Shown: positions 37,093 through 45,318 of the stretch, one piece after another
Numbering within the stretch: the stretch's first letter is position 1
How the letters are laid out: every line of letters begins with the position of its first letter
NCBI GenBank assembly: GCA_018260445.1
Contig: JAGLBE010000014.1
Span: 1-64,000 of the forward strand
Direction of reading: 5' to 3'
Origin: Psychrobacter sp.
Lineage (GTDB): Bacteria; Pseudomonadota; Gammaproteobacteria; Pseudomonadales; Moraxellaceae
Length of the DNA stretch: 64,000 nt
Notes under the pieces: generated by a model
What the model saw: the letters and a program-made list of their open reading frames with translations, nothing else
Databases searched by the model: none
What the model was told of the DNA's origin: nothing
Position numbers and translations under genes: made by a program

Positions 37093-38532
37093 ATGCAAGA
37101 TAGTGATACGTTTGCACTCGATGACGAGTTAGAAAACACAACGTTAAAGCTCAGTGATTATTTAGCCGCTGTCGAGCTAGTGGTTAAAGAGACCTTTAAA
37201 CACACCGTTTGGGTGAAAGCGGAAATTCGCAATGTATCTAGTAAAAATGGCCACTATTATTTTGAGTTGGCCGAAAAAGATGACAGCGGCAACGTGGTGG
37301 CCAGTTGCCGGGGCACGTTATGGAAGTTTAAGGCCAGCCGCGTGCTTAGTAAGTTTGAGCGGGCAACGGGTGTGGCGCTTGAGCGGGATGTGACGGTGCT
37401 ATTAAACGTGAGTGCCACGTTTCATCCATTATATGGCTTTTCGCTTAACATTAATGACATCGACCCAAGCTACACCTTAGGCGATATGGCACGCCAATAT
37501 GCCGCCATGTTAGCGCGCCTGTCCAGTGAGGGGCTACTCCATTTAAACCAGCAATTATCTGCCCCGTTTGATATCGAGCATGTGTTGGTGATTGCGCCCG
37601 AAAAGGCGGCTGGGCTAGGCGATTTTAGAGCCGATGCCGATAGACTAGCGGCGACCAAGGCTTGCCACTTTTATTATCACTATGCTACGTTTCAAAGCAA
37701 TACCGCCCCCAATGAGATACGCCACGCCATTAGCAAAGGCATGCTCACGTTTAACAAGCAGTATCAACATCTGCCCGATTTACTCGTGATTATCAGAGGC
37801 GGTGGTGCTGTGGGCGATTTGGCGTATCTTAACGATTATGAATTAGCAGCTTTGGTTGCCGAGCAGCCCGTACCCGTTTGGGTGGGCATCGGCCATGAGC
37901 GTGACCACGTTATTTTGGATGATGTGGCGCACACCAGTTTTGATACCCCATCCAAGGTAATTGCGGCAATTATTAATCATTTGGCGCAGTTAATGCAGCG
38001 TACACAACGTTATGCAGACACCATTCAACAGGCAAGTCGGCAACAAATAGCGATTGCCCATCGTGATAGTGAACGTGAGTTCTTAATTATTCAAAATAAT
38101 AGTCGTCATAGCTTGCAACGCTGGCAGCACTTAAGTGAATCTCACTTTAACAAAATTGAACAATATGCCAAGTTTGAGCTGCGACAAGTCTCTTTAAACA
38201 CTGCCACTTATTATCAAAACATACAGCGCCTAAGCCAAACTCACTTGACACAAGCGCTAACAGCTGTTGAACATTACTATAGTGCTACTCGACATCAAAG
38301 CCAGCAAACTTTAACTGACATTGCTAAGCAAGTACGCCATTATCAACAAATGGTACTGGTACAGAATCCTGCCCGCTTGCTACATCAGGGTTACTCTTTT
38401 GTTCAAAACGAAAAGGCTACTTACCTAAATTCAATACAAAATATCGAAAAAGGTGACTTCGTCAAAGTGTCTATGAGCAATGGTAATTTTAGAGCAGTGG
38501 TTACGCAAGTCAATTCAAATACAGATACTTAG
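37093..38532 (+). CDS. xseA: Exodeoxyribonuclease VII large subunit
   Basis: Catalytic subunit of exonuclease VII, which degrades single-stranded DNA in both directions. 479 residues from the ATG at 37093 (E. coli 456). An OB-fold N-domain begins at LSDYLAAVELVVKETF. The catalytic domain carries the family motifs RGGGAVGDLAYLNDYELA and GIGHERDHVILDDVAHTSFDTPSKV. A coiled-coil region rich in Gln/His and a C-terminal segment NPARLLHQGYSFVQN follow. The ATG at 37093 has AAGG upstream and removes a repeat-derived stretch; the TTG at 37012 is the alternative. xseB follows after 44 bp, so the pair is an operon. Confidence 0.94.
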   Translation: MQDSDTFALDDELENTTLKLSDYLAAVELVVKETFKHTVWVKAEIRNVSSKNGHYYFELAEKDDSGNVVASCRGTLWKFKASRVLSKFERATGVALERDVTVLLNVSATFHPLYGFSLNINDIDPSYTLGDMARQYAAMLARLSSEGLLHLNQQLSAPFDIEHVLVIAPEKAAGLGDFRADADRLAATKACHFYYHYATFQSNTAPNEIRHAISKGMLTFNKQYQHLPDLLVIIRGGGAVGDLAYLNDYELAALVAEQPVPVWVGIGHERDHVILDDVAHTSFDTPSKVIAAIINHLAQLMQRTQRYADTIQQASRQQIAIAHRDSEREFLIIQNNSRHSLQRWQHLSESHFNKIEQYAKFELRQVSLNTATYYQNIQRLSQTHLTQALTAVEHYYSATRHQSQQTLTDIAKQVRHYQQMVLVQNPARLLHQGYSFVQNEKATYLNSIQNIEKGDFVKVSMSNGNFRAVVTQVNSNTDT

Positions 38533-38576
38533 AACGCCAACTTTTCACTATTTTTTATTTCCAAGGATATTTAACT

Positions 38577-38972
38577 ATGGCAGCCCGTAAAAAAATGACT
38601 CCCAAAAACTTTAAAGCGGCGTATCAAATTTTAAAAACCAATGCCGAAGAGCTACAAAACTCTGACGAACCCGATATCGACAATTTAATGAAAACGGTTG
38701 AGGAATCTATCGATGCTTATAAAGTGTGCCAATCTCGCATCGAAGCGGTACAGCGAGCCTTGGACGCTGCATTTGAAGAGGACACGTTTGAAGAGGACAC
38801 GTTTGAAGAGGACACGGATAATGCAGTTGCACAAAAAGCTATGCAAGCTGCAAAAACTACTGATGCGACGTTATCAAACAAAGCGGCGCTTGGGCAACAA
38901 AGCGTTGCTACAGATGATGATAAACAAGAAGAAGGTACATATGATGAGGACCTACTCGACGATGAGGAATGA
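38577..38972 (+). CDS. xseB: Exodeoxyribonuclease VII small subunit with acidic tail
   Basis: 131 residues against ~80 in E. coli. The N-terminal helical core NFKAAYQILKTNAEEL...DIDNLMKTVEESIDAYKVCQSRI is the XseB domain that binds the XseA coiled coil. It is followed by an acidic tail containing three exact TFEED units from a 15-nt tandem repeat (38772-38816) and ending YDEDLLDDEE. The tail is not part of the conserved fold. AAGGA lies upstream of the ATG. It converges on eptA; no ispA follows, unlike in many proteobacteria. Confidence 0.92.
   Translation: MAARKKMTPKNFKAAYQILKTNAEELQNSDEPDIDNLMKTVEESIDAYKVCQSRIEAVQRALDAAFEEDTFEEDTFEEDTDNAVAQKAMQAAKTTDATLSNKAALGQQSVATDDDKQEEGTYDEDLLDDEE
38772..38816. 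repeat. 15-nt tandem repeat in xseB
   Basis: Three identical copies of TTTGAAGAGGACACG encode the FEEDT pentapeptide in the acidic tail of XseB. Identity at the nucleotide level indicates a recent duplication. Confidence 0.9.
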
Positions 38973-39050
38973 GGAAAATGATAACGACGACTGGCTGAAT
39001 CATGATCCCCTGACTATTTTGACAACCCTAAAAGCGCCGAGTCATTGCGT

Positions 39051-40790
39051 CTACATAGGGTGAAAAAACGTGGGTTTATTGGCGACTTCGCTAGTGGTAA
39101 TGCCAAAAAACTCGAGTAAGGTCGGGGTAATATAGTCATGCGACACTGGGGTGTTAAGCTGAGACGACATTTTTTGCGCATCTATGGCGCCTGCAGTCTG
39201 ATTAGAAGGCGGCAACCAAAGAATGGCTGGCACCTGCTTTTGTGCTTGCGGCGCAATTTTATAGGGCAAGCCGTGCAAATAGATATTATTTTCGCCCAAA
39301 CTCTCGCCGTGGTCGCTCACATATAGCATAGCCACATCATAGTTGGCGGTATAAGGTTTTAAGGTATCGATAACCGCATTTAAAAAATAATCGGTATAAA
39401 CAAGGGCATTATCAAAGCCGTTAATCACCGCCTGCCTATCGCACTTTGACAACTCACTGCTGGTACAAACGGGTTTAAACACCTCAAACTCTTTGGGGTA
39501 GCGTTTATAATAAGCTGGACCATGATTGCCCATTTGATGCAGCACAATTAAGGTATCTTGCCCCTGTTTAGGAGTGGCGTCTACTTGGGGCTGGGCAGTC
39601 GTTGTCGCACTATCAGGCGCGGTTACGAGCTTGTCAAACCCTGTTAACATACCGATATCACGGCACTCTTCATCACAAACTGGGTTAGTGGCCGCTGTTT
39701 TAAAATCTTCAAATATCACTCGGTCTGCCACACCCTTTGAGCTTGAATTATTATCACGCCAAATCACCTTAACCCCTTGCTTATGTAAGGTGTCGAGTAC
39801 GTTTTCATGATAGGACGCCTCTTGCATATCATAATTTTCACGGCCAGCATAGCTAAACATACAGGGCACCGAATAGGCCGTCGAAGTACCACAGGATGTG
39901 ACATCTTTGAAACTGTAAACATCGGGCAATTTTGCTAACAACGGCGTTGTATTGCGTGCATAACCGTTTAAACCGATATGGTCAGCCCGTACTGTCTCGC
40001 CGACCACAAACACCAGCAATTTAGGTTTGGCTACTAATGGACTGGCGTTTGCGGACATCGCCGGCACGCTACGTTTGGCATCAGTGGCGTGCTCAATCAG
40101 GCTATCAGGGCGACGAGCCGCCGCCACTAAATCTGCGCCAAGCTTGAAAGTGGAATATATAGGCGTCAGGGGGTTGGCATAGTAACGCACCTGCTTATGC
40201 TGGCGAAAAAAGCTGGCATATTGGTCGCCAAACGGCAACAAGCAGCCGGCAATCAATACGAATATTAGCAGCAAAGACAGCAGCTTTTGTAACACAGCGC
40301 GCTTTAACGGCAGGCGTTTGATAGGCAGTTTGGCAATAAAAAAAGCGGGTAGCACCCCAAGTAACACAAGATGAGCAAGAAAGCCTAGCGATAGCAGGTC
40401 TCTTGCTTCGGCGTGGTCTGTCTCTAAGCTGTTCACCAGCATATTGGTATCAAAAATAGTGCCATACGCATTGGTAAAATAACCGCATACCGCTGCCACC
40501 AGCACCATAAAAACCAGTACCCCTTTTATAGTGAACCGGTAACACAGCAATTGTAGCAGCAGCCATAATAGCCCAAAGAGCAAACCTGCTATAGACAAGA
40601 TAAAGCCGGGATTGTCAGCGATAGGATAGACCGACAATACTTGCTTAAAAAAGCCAATATTGGCGCTGAGTGTCAGGTACAAAGCCACCAAGGCCATCAG
40701 GTAATGTTGATTGATTGGCGTGTTGAACAATTGCGACATCACAGCATGAGACTGCAAGGTGGCATCAGAGCGAGCTTGAGGGGTTAACAT
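39051..40790 (-). CDS. eptA: Phosphoethanolamine transferase (EptA family)
   Basis: Inner-membrane enzyme that transfers phosphoethanolamine from phosphatidylethanolamine to lipid A, lowering negative surface charge. 579 residues from the ATG at 40790. Five predicted N-terminal helices (to about residue 190) precede a periplasmic sulfatase-fold domain with GETVRADH (metal-binding Glu near 265), the SCGTSTAYSVPCMFS motif with nucleophile Thr near 302, CDEECRD disulfide cysteines, and SDHGESLGE. A GTG at 40823 and an ATG at 40739 are alternative starts; none has a strong ribosome site. Members of this family can raise polymyxin tolerance; lipid A as target is inferred from the family. Confidence 0.9.
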   Translation of the reverse strand: MLTPQARSDATLQSHAVMSQLFNTPINQHYLMALVALYLTLSANIGFFKQVLSVYPIADNPGFILSIAGLLFGLLWLLLQLLCYRFTIKGVLVFMVLVAAVCGYFTNAYGTIFDTNMLVNSLETDHAEARDLLSLGFLAHLVLLGVLPAFFIAKLPIKRLPLKRAVLQKLLSLLLIFVLIAGCLLPFGDQYASFFRQHKQVRYYANPLTPIYSTFKLGADLVAAARRPDSLIEHATDAKRSVPAMSANASPLVAKPKLLVFVVGETVRADHIGLNGYARNTTPLLAKLPDVYSFKDVTSCGTSTAYSVPCMFSYAGRENYDMQEASYHENVLDTLHKQGVKVIWRDNNSSSKGVADRVIFEDFKTAATNPVCDEECRDIGMLTGFDKLVTAPDSATTTAQPQVDATPKQGQDTLIVLHQMGNHGPAYYKRYPKEFEVFKPVCTSSELSKCDRQAVINGFDNALVYTDYFLNAVIDTLKPYTANYDVAMLYVSDHGESLGENNIYLHGLPYKIAPQAQKQVPAILWLPPSNQTAGAIDAQKMSSQLNTPVSHDYITPTLLEFFGITTSEVANKPTFFHPM

Positions 40791-40939
40791 AACGCAGGTC
40801 ACAACATAAATTTTTAAACGCACAGTATAGCAAAAACGTAGTTAAGAAAGCGTTAAGATGTTTTTTGCTGGAGGTTCACTCTAAAGATTACCAAGGGTTG
40901 GCTTTAAAAAACAGAAGCAAAAAAACAGTCGCCAACCAA

Positions 40940-42898
40940 CTACTTATGCGAGCCACCCGAGCTAAAACCACCTCGGCCACTGCCACTACTGCCGCCGCTT
41001 GGAATAAAAATAACCCCGCCACCGCCTTGATTATTGCTGATATTGGTTTCTGCAGACGAATTTGTCCCTGCCTCCATGCTAGAGCCTGCGCCAATCAGTA
41101 GGCTAAACAGTAGCCCGAGTACGATAAGCGCAATGGCAAATAATTTGGCGGCCGAAGAGTTATGGGTAAACGGGTCACGACTGCCGCCTGTTGAATTGGC
41201 TCGGCTAAAATAAATACTGTAGATTAAGATAGCGACGATAATCGCCACAATGATAGAGCCGCCAGTCATCAGTAGCACGATAAACTGCAGAATAAAATGC
41301 CAGATAAGCAACCCTTTAAGGCTGCCTTGCCCCGTGCCCACATACTGATTGGCGGGGCGATTTTGGGCCAAATAAGCCGCAAACCACTGTTTTAGTTGGT
41401 TATAAGGTAGCGGCTGGGCAATGGTATAGGTGATTTCTCGCTCAGTCTGCTCAGAGGTAATGACCGCATCGCCATTGCCGTAATCCATCAAGGTATTTTG
41501 GTCATTGACTTTAACTTGCCAGTTAAACGCCCCTATAGCAAAGATAACTCGGTTTTGATAGCTTTCATACAGCAAGTGCCACTGCCTATTATCATAGACA
41601 AGCGTATTGCCATGCACCTGCGGCATTTCGCTGAGCACTCGGCTCACAAACCAACCGCTCGATTCTTCAGACAACCATAAAAAACCATCGCTTAGACTAT
41701 AGAGCAAATATTCAGTCCATAACGCCCGCTCGCCTACTTCATTAAGGCGCATAATGCCTATCACCACATAATCATGATAGGCCGAGGCAGGGTTGTTGCT
41801 GTTGTTACTGCTTTGGCTTTGTGACTGCGACGTAGCAAAGGGTTTCACCCCAGCGAGGTCAGCATCGGCAATGCGAGCCTTGGCGCCTAAAGGCAAGGTG
41901 CTAACAAAGCTTTGCATGGTAGAATGCATCGCCAACATTTCAGCGGTGCTGCCAGTTAGCTTGCTTTCGGTGTGGCAAGCAGGGCAGATAATAAAGTCGG
42001 TTTTACCCTCAATATAGGGTACGGGACTGCCACAGTTGGGGCATTCTATTTTACTGATAATGATTTGATTATTGGTTTGGCTTGCTGCAGGGTTTGCTGC
42101 ATCGTCTAAATCGACTGAATCCTCTGGATCGCCTAAGTCATCGTCTAAGTCATCGTCTAAGCCATCGTCTAAGCCAGCTTGCCCGGCGGCGGCATTAATC
42201 TGTCTATCGTCTTTAAGCAGCTGCATATCAAGGTCAGCAAGGTCTACCGCTTGACCTTGGTATACCGTTGGCAAACCATTCTCACTAGAGTCGCCATAAT
42301 CTAAGGTAATAAACTGGCGCATAAACTGGGCATCAATCACCCACGTTCGCCAACCACTGTCTACCACATAAGGCAACTCGCCCTCGCCTGCAATGGCATC
42401 TGCCGAGCGACGGTCAGTGACTCGATAAACCACGCCATCAAAAGTCACCGTATCGTTAATCGCCAGCTCATTATAAGACGGCAAATGCGCTGGCACACCC
42501 TCAAAGGTCAGACTGTATTGACCCAGTGCCTCGGACAACCAACCGTTGCGACCATCCGTAAACTGCACATACCACTCGTTCCAAACGCCTTGCTCATAGC
42601 GGTATTGAATACGCCCTATGATAGCAAAGTCAGTATCGCCAAAGCGTCCCACACTGCCCACTTGTAGGGGTGAATAGTCCTCTAGCGTCAGTGATTGCTT
42701 ACCTTGCGCTTTAAGGCTATCGCCCTCACGAATGACGGTAGTTTGACAATACTCACACACCGCCATTACCGAGCCTGCGGACGCAAATTCAACCGGCGCA
42801 CCGCAGGACGGGCAAGCCGCCGTAAACGTCAACGCATTGAAGTTGCTGGGCAGCTTAGGTTTAGGCGACGGGTTTGATGGCGTATGATTATCGGTCAT
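40940..42898 (-). CDS. DUF4178 membrane protein with zinc ribbons
   Basis: 652 residues. Two copies of the same module: a CxxC zinc ribbon (Cys-29/32/48/51; second near 285-310, CPNCGSP...CPACH) followed by a DUF4178 domain (VGSVGRFGDTDFAIIGRIQYRY...WNEWYVQF; later DYVVIGIMRLNE...WTEYLLY). Two or three membrane helices follow (about 535-585, 605-625), then a Gly/Ser-rich tail ending SGGSHK. An acidic DDDLDDDLGD stretch lies between the modules. Last gene of the polyamine-membrane operon; its ATG overlaps the SPFH stop as ATGA. The only gene of the five with no lesion. Function unknown; a membrane-stress role is suggested by context. Confidence 0.82.
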   Translation of the reverse strand: MTDNHTPSNPSPKPKLPSNFNALTFTAACPSCGAPVEFASAGSVMAVCEYCQTTVIREGDSLKAQGKQSLTLEDYSPLQVGSVGRFGDTDFAIIGRIQYRYEQGVWNEWYVQFTDGRNGWLSEALGQYSLTFEGVPAHLPSYNELAINDTVTFDGVVYRVTDRRSADAIAGEGELPYVVDSGWRTWVIDAQFMRQFITLDYGDSSENGLPTVYQGQAVDLADLDMQLLKDDRQINAAAGQAGLDDGLDDDLDDDLGDPEDSVDLDDAANPAASQTNNQIIISKIECPNCGSPVPYIEGKTDFIICPACHTESKLTGSTAEMLAMHSTMQSFVSTLPLGAKARIADADLAGVKPFATSQSQSQSSNNSNNPASAYHDYVVIGIMRLNEVGERALWTEYLLYSLSDGFLWLSEESSGWFVSRVLSEMPQVHGNTLVYDNRQWHLLYESYQNRVIFAIGAFNWQVKVNDQNTLMDYGNGDAVITSEQTEREITYTIAQPLPYNQLKQWFAAYLAQNRPANQYVGTGQGSLKGLLIWHFILQFIVLLMTGGSIIVAIIVAILIYSIYFSRANSTGGSRDPFTHNSSAAKLFAIALIVLGLLFSLLIGAGSSMEAGTNSSAETNISNNQGGGGVIFIPSGGSSGSGRGGFSSGGSHK

Positions 42899-43955
42899 TG
42901 AGTCAACTGTGTCAGTATTTTGGCTTTCGCTTCATCATAATCTGCTTGGCTAATCAGTCCTTGGTCGAGCAACCCTTTTAATTGGGTGAGCTTGGCAGTC
43001 AAATCACCACCACCGCTGTTTTGGCTATCTGGGTTGTTTTGATTGCCAGAGTTACTTTGGTTATTAGCACCGCTTTGATTGCTAGCATTGTTCTGTGCTC
43101 TTGGCTGCATCGCCTCACTCATCACATTGCCCATATTCATGCCCACACCTAGACCTGCGCCAATACCTGCCATACCGCCCTCATTTTTGGCGGAAAGCTG
43201 TATCGACTCGGCGGTTTGATAGCGGGTATAGGCATCCATATCGCCAATCATCCCCATCGAGATACGCTTATCGAGTGTTTTTTGTAATTCGGCGGGTAGC
43301 GAGACGTTTTCGACCACAAACGACTCAACCGACAACCCATACTTGGCAAAATCAGGTTGCAGTTTTTTCTTAATTTCATCGGCCATGATGTTTTGATTGG
43401 CGGCCAAATCGATAAACGGAATCGCACTTTGACCCAAACCAGAGGCTAAGTCTGAGATAATTAAATTGCGCAGCTGTGGCTCGATTTGCTCGGCCTGATA
43501 GCGATCGTTCATGCCGGTAATGGTTTGATAAAACTGGGTCACATCGGTCAGTTTGTATGCATACATCCCAAAAGCCCGTAAGCGCACCATGCCAAAGTCG
43601 GAATCTCTGACGGTGACAGGTTGGGTCGTGCCCCCTTGCGCCCTTGTTGCAAACGGGTACTAAAAAACAGCACATCGGATTTAAACGGTGAGTCAAAACC
43701 CATACGCCAGTTTTTTAAATTGGTCATCAGCGGCAGGGTTTGCGTAGTTAAGGTATAACGCCCTGCCGTAAAAATGTCGGCAATTTGACCCTCGTTGATA
43801 AACACCGCCACTTGCCCATCCCGCACCGTTAACGAGGCACCATTTTGGATTTCGTTATCCGCCATGGGGAACTTCCACATCAGCACGTCATCATCCTGCC
43901 AATCCCATTCGATAACATCAATAAACTGTTTTCTGATAAAGCTGCCGATACCCAT
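42895..43955 (-). pseudogene. SPFH-domain protein with SHOCT tail, frameshifted
   Basis: Relative of the YdjI-like 'virion core' SPFH proteins. From ATG 43955 (AAAGGA ribosome site): MGIGSFIRKQFIDVIEW, then the WKFPMADNEIQNGASLTVRDGQ SPFH start, to FFSTRLQQGRKG. There the frame fails and the rest continues in another frame: GTTQPVTVRDSDFGMVRLRAFGMYAYKL through VENVSLPAELQKTLDKRI to an Asn/Ser/Gln linker and a SHOCT domain (LTQLKGLLDQGLISQADYDEAK). Family members read KWGT at the break. Restoring one T (AAGGGGGC back to AAGTGGGGC, near 43631-43636) gives KWGTTQP. The span is 3n+2, as expected for a 1-nt loss. Would make a membrane-associated scaffold; probably inactive here. Confidence 0.85.
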
Positions 43956-44032
43956 AATATTGTCCTTTAAAGTAAAAAGAGAACTGGTTAAAAGAGAATT
44001 GGTGAAGATAAATTGTGATAACTGGTGAAGAG

Positions 44033-44117
44033 TTATGACTAACCAAGACTTATGACTAACCAAGATTGGTGACTAACTAAGGCTTTTGACCGATTAAGAC
44101 TTTTGACCGATTAAGAC
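44033..44117. repeat. Two adjacent 17-nt tandem duplications
   Basis: TTATGACTAACCAAGAC occurs twice (44033-44066, last base differs) and TTTTGACCGATTAAGAC occurs twice exactly (44084-44117). The second pair spans the DUF350 stop codon, so the gene end was duplicated within the repeat. The spacer between DUF350 and the SPFH gene is built mostly of such units. Confidence 0.8.
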
Positions 44118-44518
44118 AAACACCCTGCATTGACAATACCCAGCACCAAACCGGTCAAACCGAGCAGTCCGCCTATCGCCATATTATTGAGCTTTATTTG
44201 CTCGGGCACATTGCCAATCCCTTTGACCATAATAAAGTAACCAATAATTTGCACCAGCATCGCCACGCCGCTCCAAATAAGAAACGACAAGAATCCAGCG
44301 TTATAAATCGCACTAGACGCTAGCGTTAACGAGAAGCCGATGATAGTACCGCCAAAACTTAAGGCGGCCGCCCCCGAGCCCTGCCGGATAAGTTGCAATT
44401 CGTTATACGGTGTGATGGCCATATACAACACGGCAAACAAAACCAGCATCAACACGCTACCGCCGAATTAGAACGCATAGTTTAATAGTTCAGTCTGCAA
44501 ATTGGATAAGTTTTGCAT
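44111..44518 (-). pseudogene. DUF350 (YjfL-like) membrane protein with in-frame stop
   Basis: From the ATG at 44518 the frame reads 16 codons ending LLNYAF, then TAA (44468-44470), then resumes in the same frame as FGGSVLMLVLFAVLYMAITPYNELQLI through three further helices to the C-terminus. DUF350 proteins normally have a continuous first helix here, so the TAA most likely replaced a Tyr codon (TAT/TAC). DUF350 is a four-helix inner-membrane domain; E. coli YjfL lies beside a glutathionylspermidine-synthase-like gene, which parallels the polyamine neighbours here. Internal GTG starts after the stop could yield a protein lacking the first ~21 residues, so residual function is possible. Confidence 0.8.
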
Positions 44519-44584
44519 GCATTGTATCCTAGGGTTAAAGGTTTTTAGGGTTTTGGATAACCGTGATGATAATAACTATTGATA

Positions 44585-44638
44585 GTGATAAACGTGATAA
44601 ACGTGATAAACGTGATAAACGTGATAAACGTGATAAAC
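44585..44638. repeat. (GTGATAAAC)6 tandem repeat
   Basis: Six exact 9-nt copies in the spacer between speD and DUF350. Exact identity suggests recent slippage. It contains no stem structure, but lengthens the intercistronic region of the operon. Confidence 0.9.
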
Positions 44639-44725
44639 GATGAAGACTATCAAATAAGAGTATATGTTACTGTAACACAGTGCTACCTATTCTTTATGAC
44701 AAAGGCCAAGCGCGATAAATAAGCG

Positions 44726-45172
44726 CTACAAATTCGTTGCAGCGTTTGCTGGCGCATGGGTGCGGGCTAAGGTATGCACATGGTGGCTGGCGGGTTGAAA
44801 CAATGCCAAACAGGCGGCAAACAAGGCATCGGCTTTATCGCTATTATCATTGATCACATTACATACATAAACATCGAGTGTGACCGTTTGATACTCGCCC
44901 CACGTGTGCAAACAAAGGTGTGACTCGGCCAACAGAAGGCTTAAGGTTACGCCGCCCGACTGTTTGGTGTTGGCATTAATGTTGGTGTTCGTATTAATCT
45001 TAACACCACTCGCAACAGCGCTTTGTCCCTCGTCATACGGCGCAAACTCGTGCACCACCTGACCCACTAGGGTAAGACCTGCTTGCTGCACCGCCTCTAT
45101 TAACAAGGCTAACAAGGGTTGCGAGCGGTTTAACAATTCGGGCGCACACTGACATTGCCAAAACTCGGCCAC
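44726..45172 (-). CDS. speD: S-adenosylmethionine decarboxylase proenzyme, start disrupted
   Basis: Supplies decarboxylated AdoMet, the aminopropyl donor for spermidine. Prokaryotic class 1b type. Ser-84 in AESH is the self-cleavage site that becomes pyruvoyl; His-89 and Cys-104 follow at the same spacings as Ser63/His68/Cys83 in the Thermotoga enzyme. An Asn/Thr insert lies at 58-72. The listed start is GTG at 45172 (AEFWQC). The family-conserved preceding residues GKHIV are in the same frame, but no ATG opens it. A coupled ATG at 45326, overlapping the speE stop, reads a Lys/Gln/Asp-rich leader and then goes out of frame in the (CTGT)4 repeat. Loss of one repeat unit would join them. So this is either a weak GTG-started gene or an off-phase one. 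Confidence 0.75.
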   Translation of the reverse strand: MAEFWQCQCAPELLNRSQPLLALLIEAVQQAGLTLVGQVVHEFAPYDEGQSAVASGVKINTNTNINANTKQSGGVTLSLLLAESHLCLHTWGEYQTVTLDVYVCNVINDNSDKADALFAACLALFQPASHHVHTLARTHAPANAATNL

Positions 45173-45183
45173 GATATGCTTGC

Positions 45184-45199
45184 CTGTCTGTCTGTCTGT
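45184..45199. repeat. (CTGT)4 tetranucleotide repeat at speD start
   Basis: Four CTGT units (CAGA/ACAG on the coding strand) sit between the coupled ATG at 45326 and the conserved GKHIVAEFW start of SpeD. ATG to stop spans 3n+1 nt, so removal of one 4-nt unit restores the frame. This is the geometry of a slipped-strand contingency repeat. Confidence 0.75.
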
Positions 45200-45318
45200 T
45201 TGGTTGCTTGTCTGCCTGATTCTCTACTTGCCTGACAATTTGACTCTCTGATTGTTTATCTATTTGCTTATCTGTCTGTTTAACTGCCTGTTTTTCTATC
45301 GCCTTAACGACATTAAAG

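Noticed and set aside
38950..39063. Short plus-strand frame after xseB (could be a small gene)
   Set aside because: It runs into sequence antisense to the eptA end and shows no recognisable protein; no ribosome site of its own.
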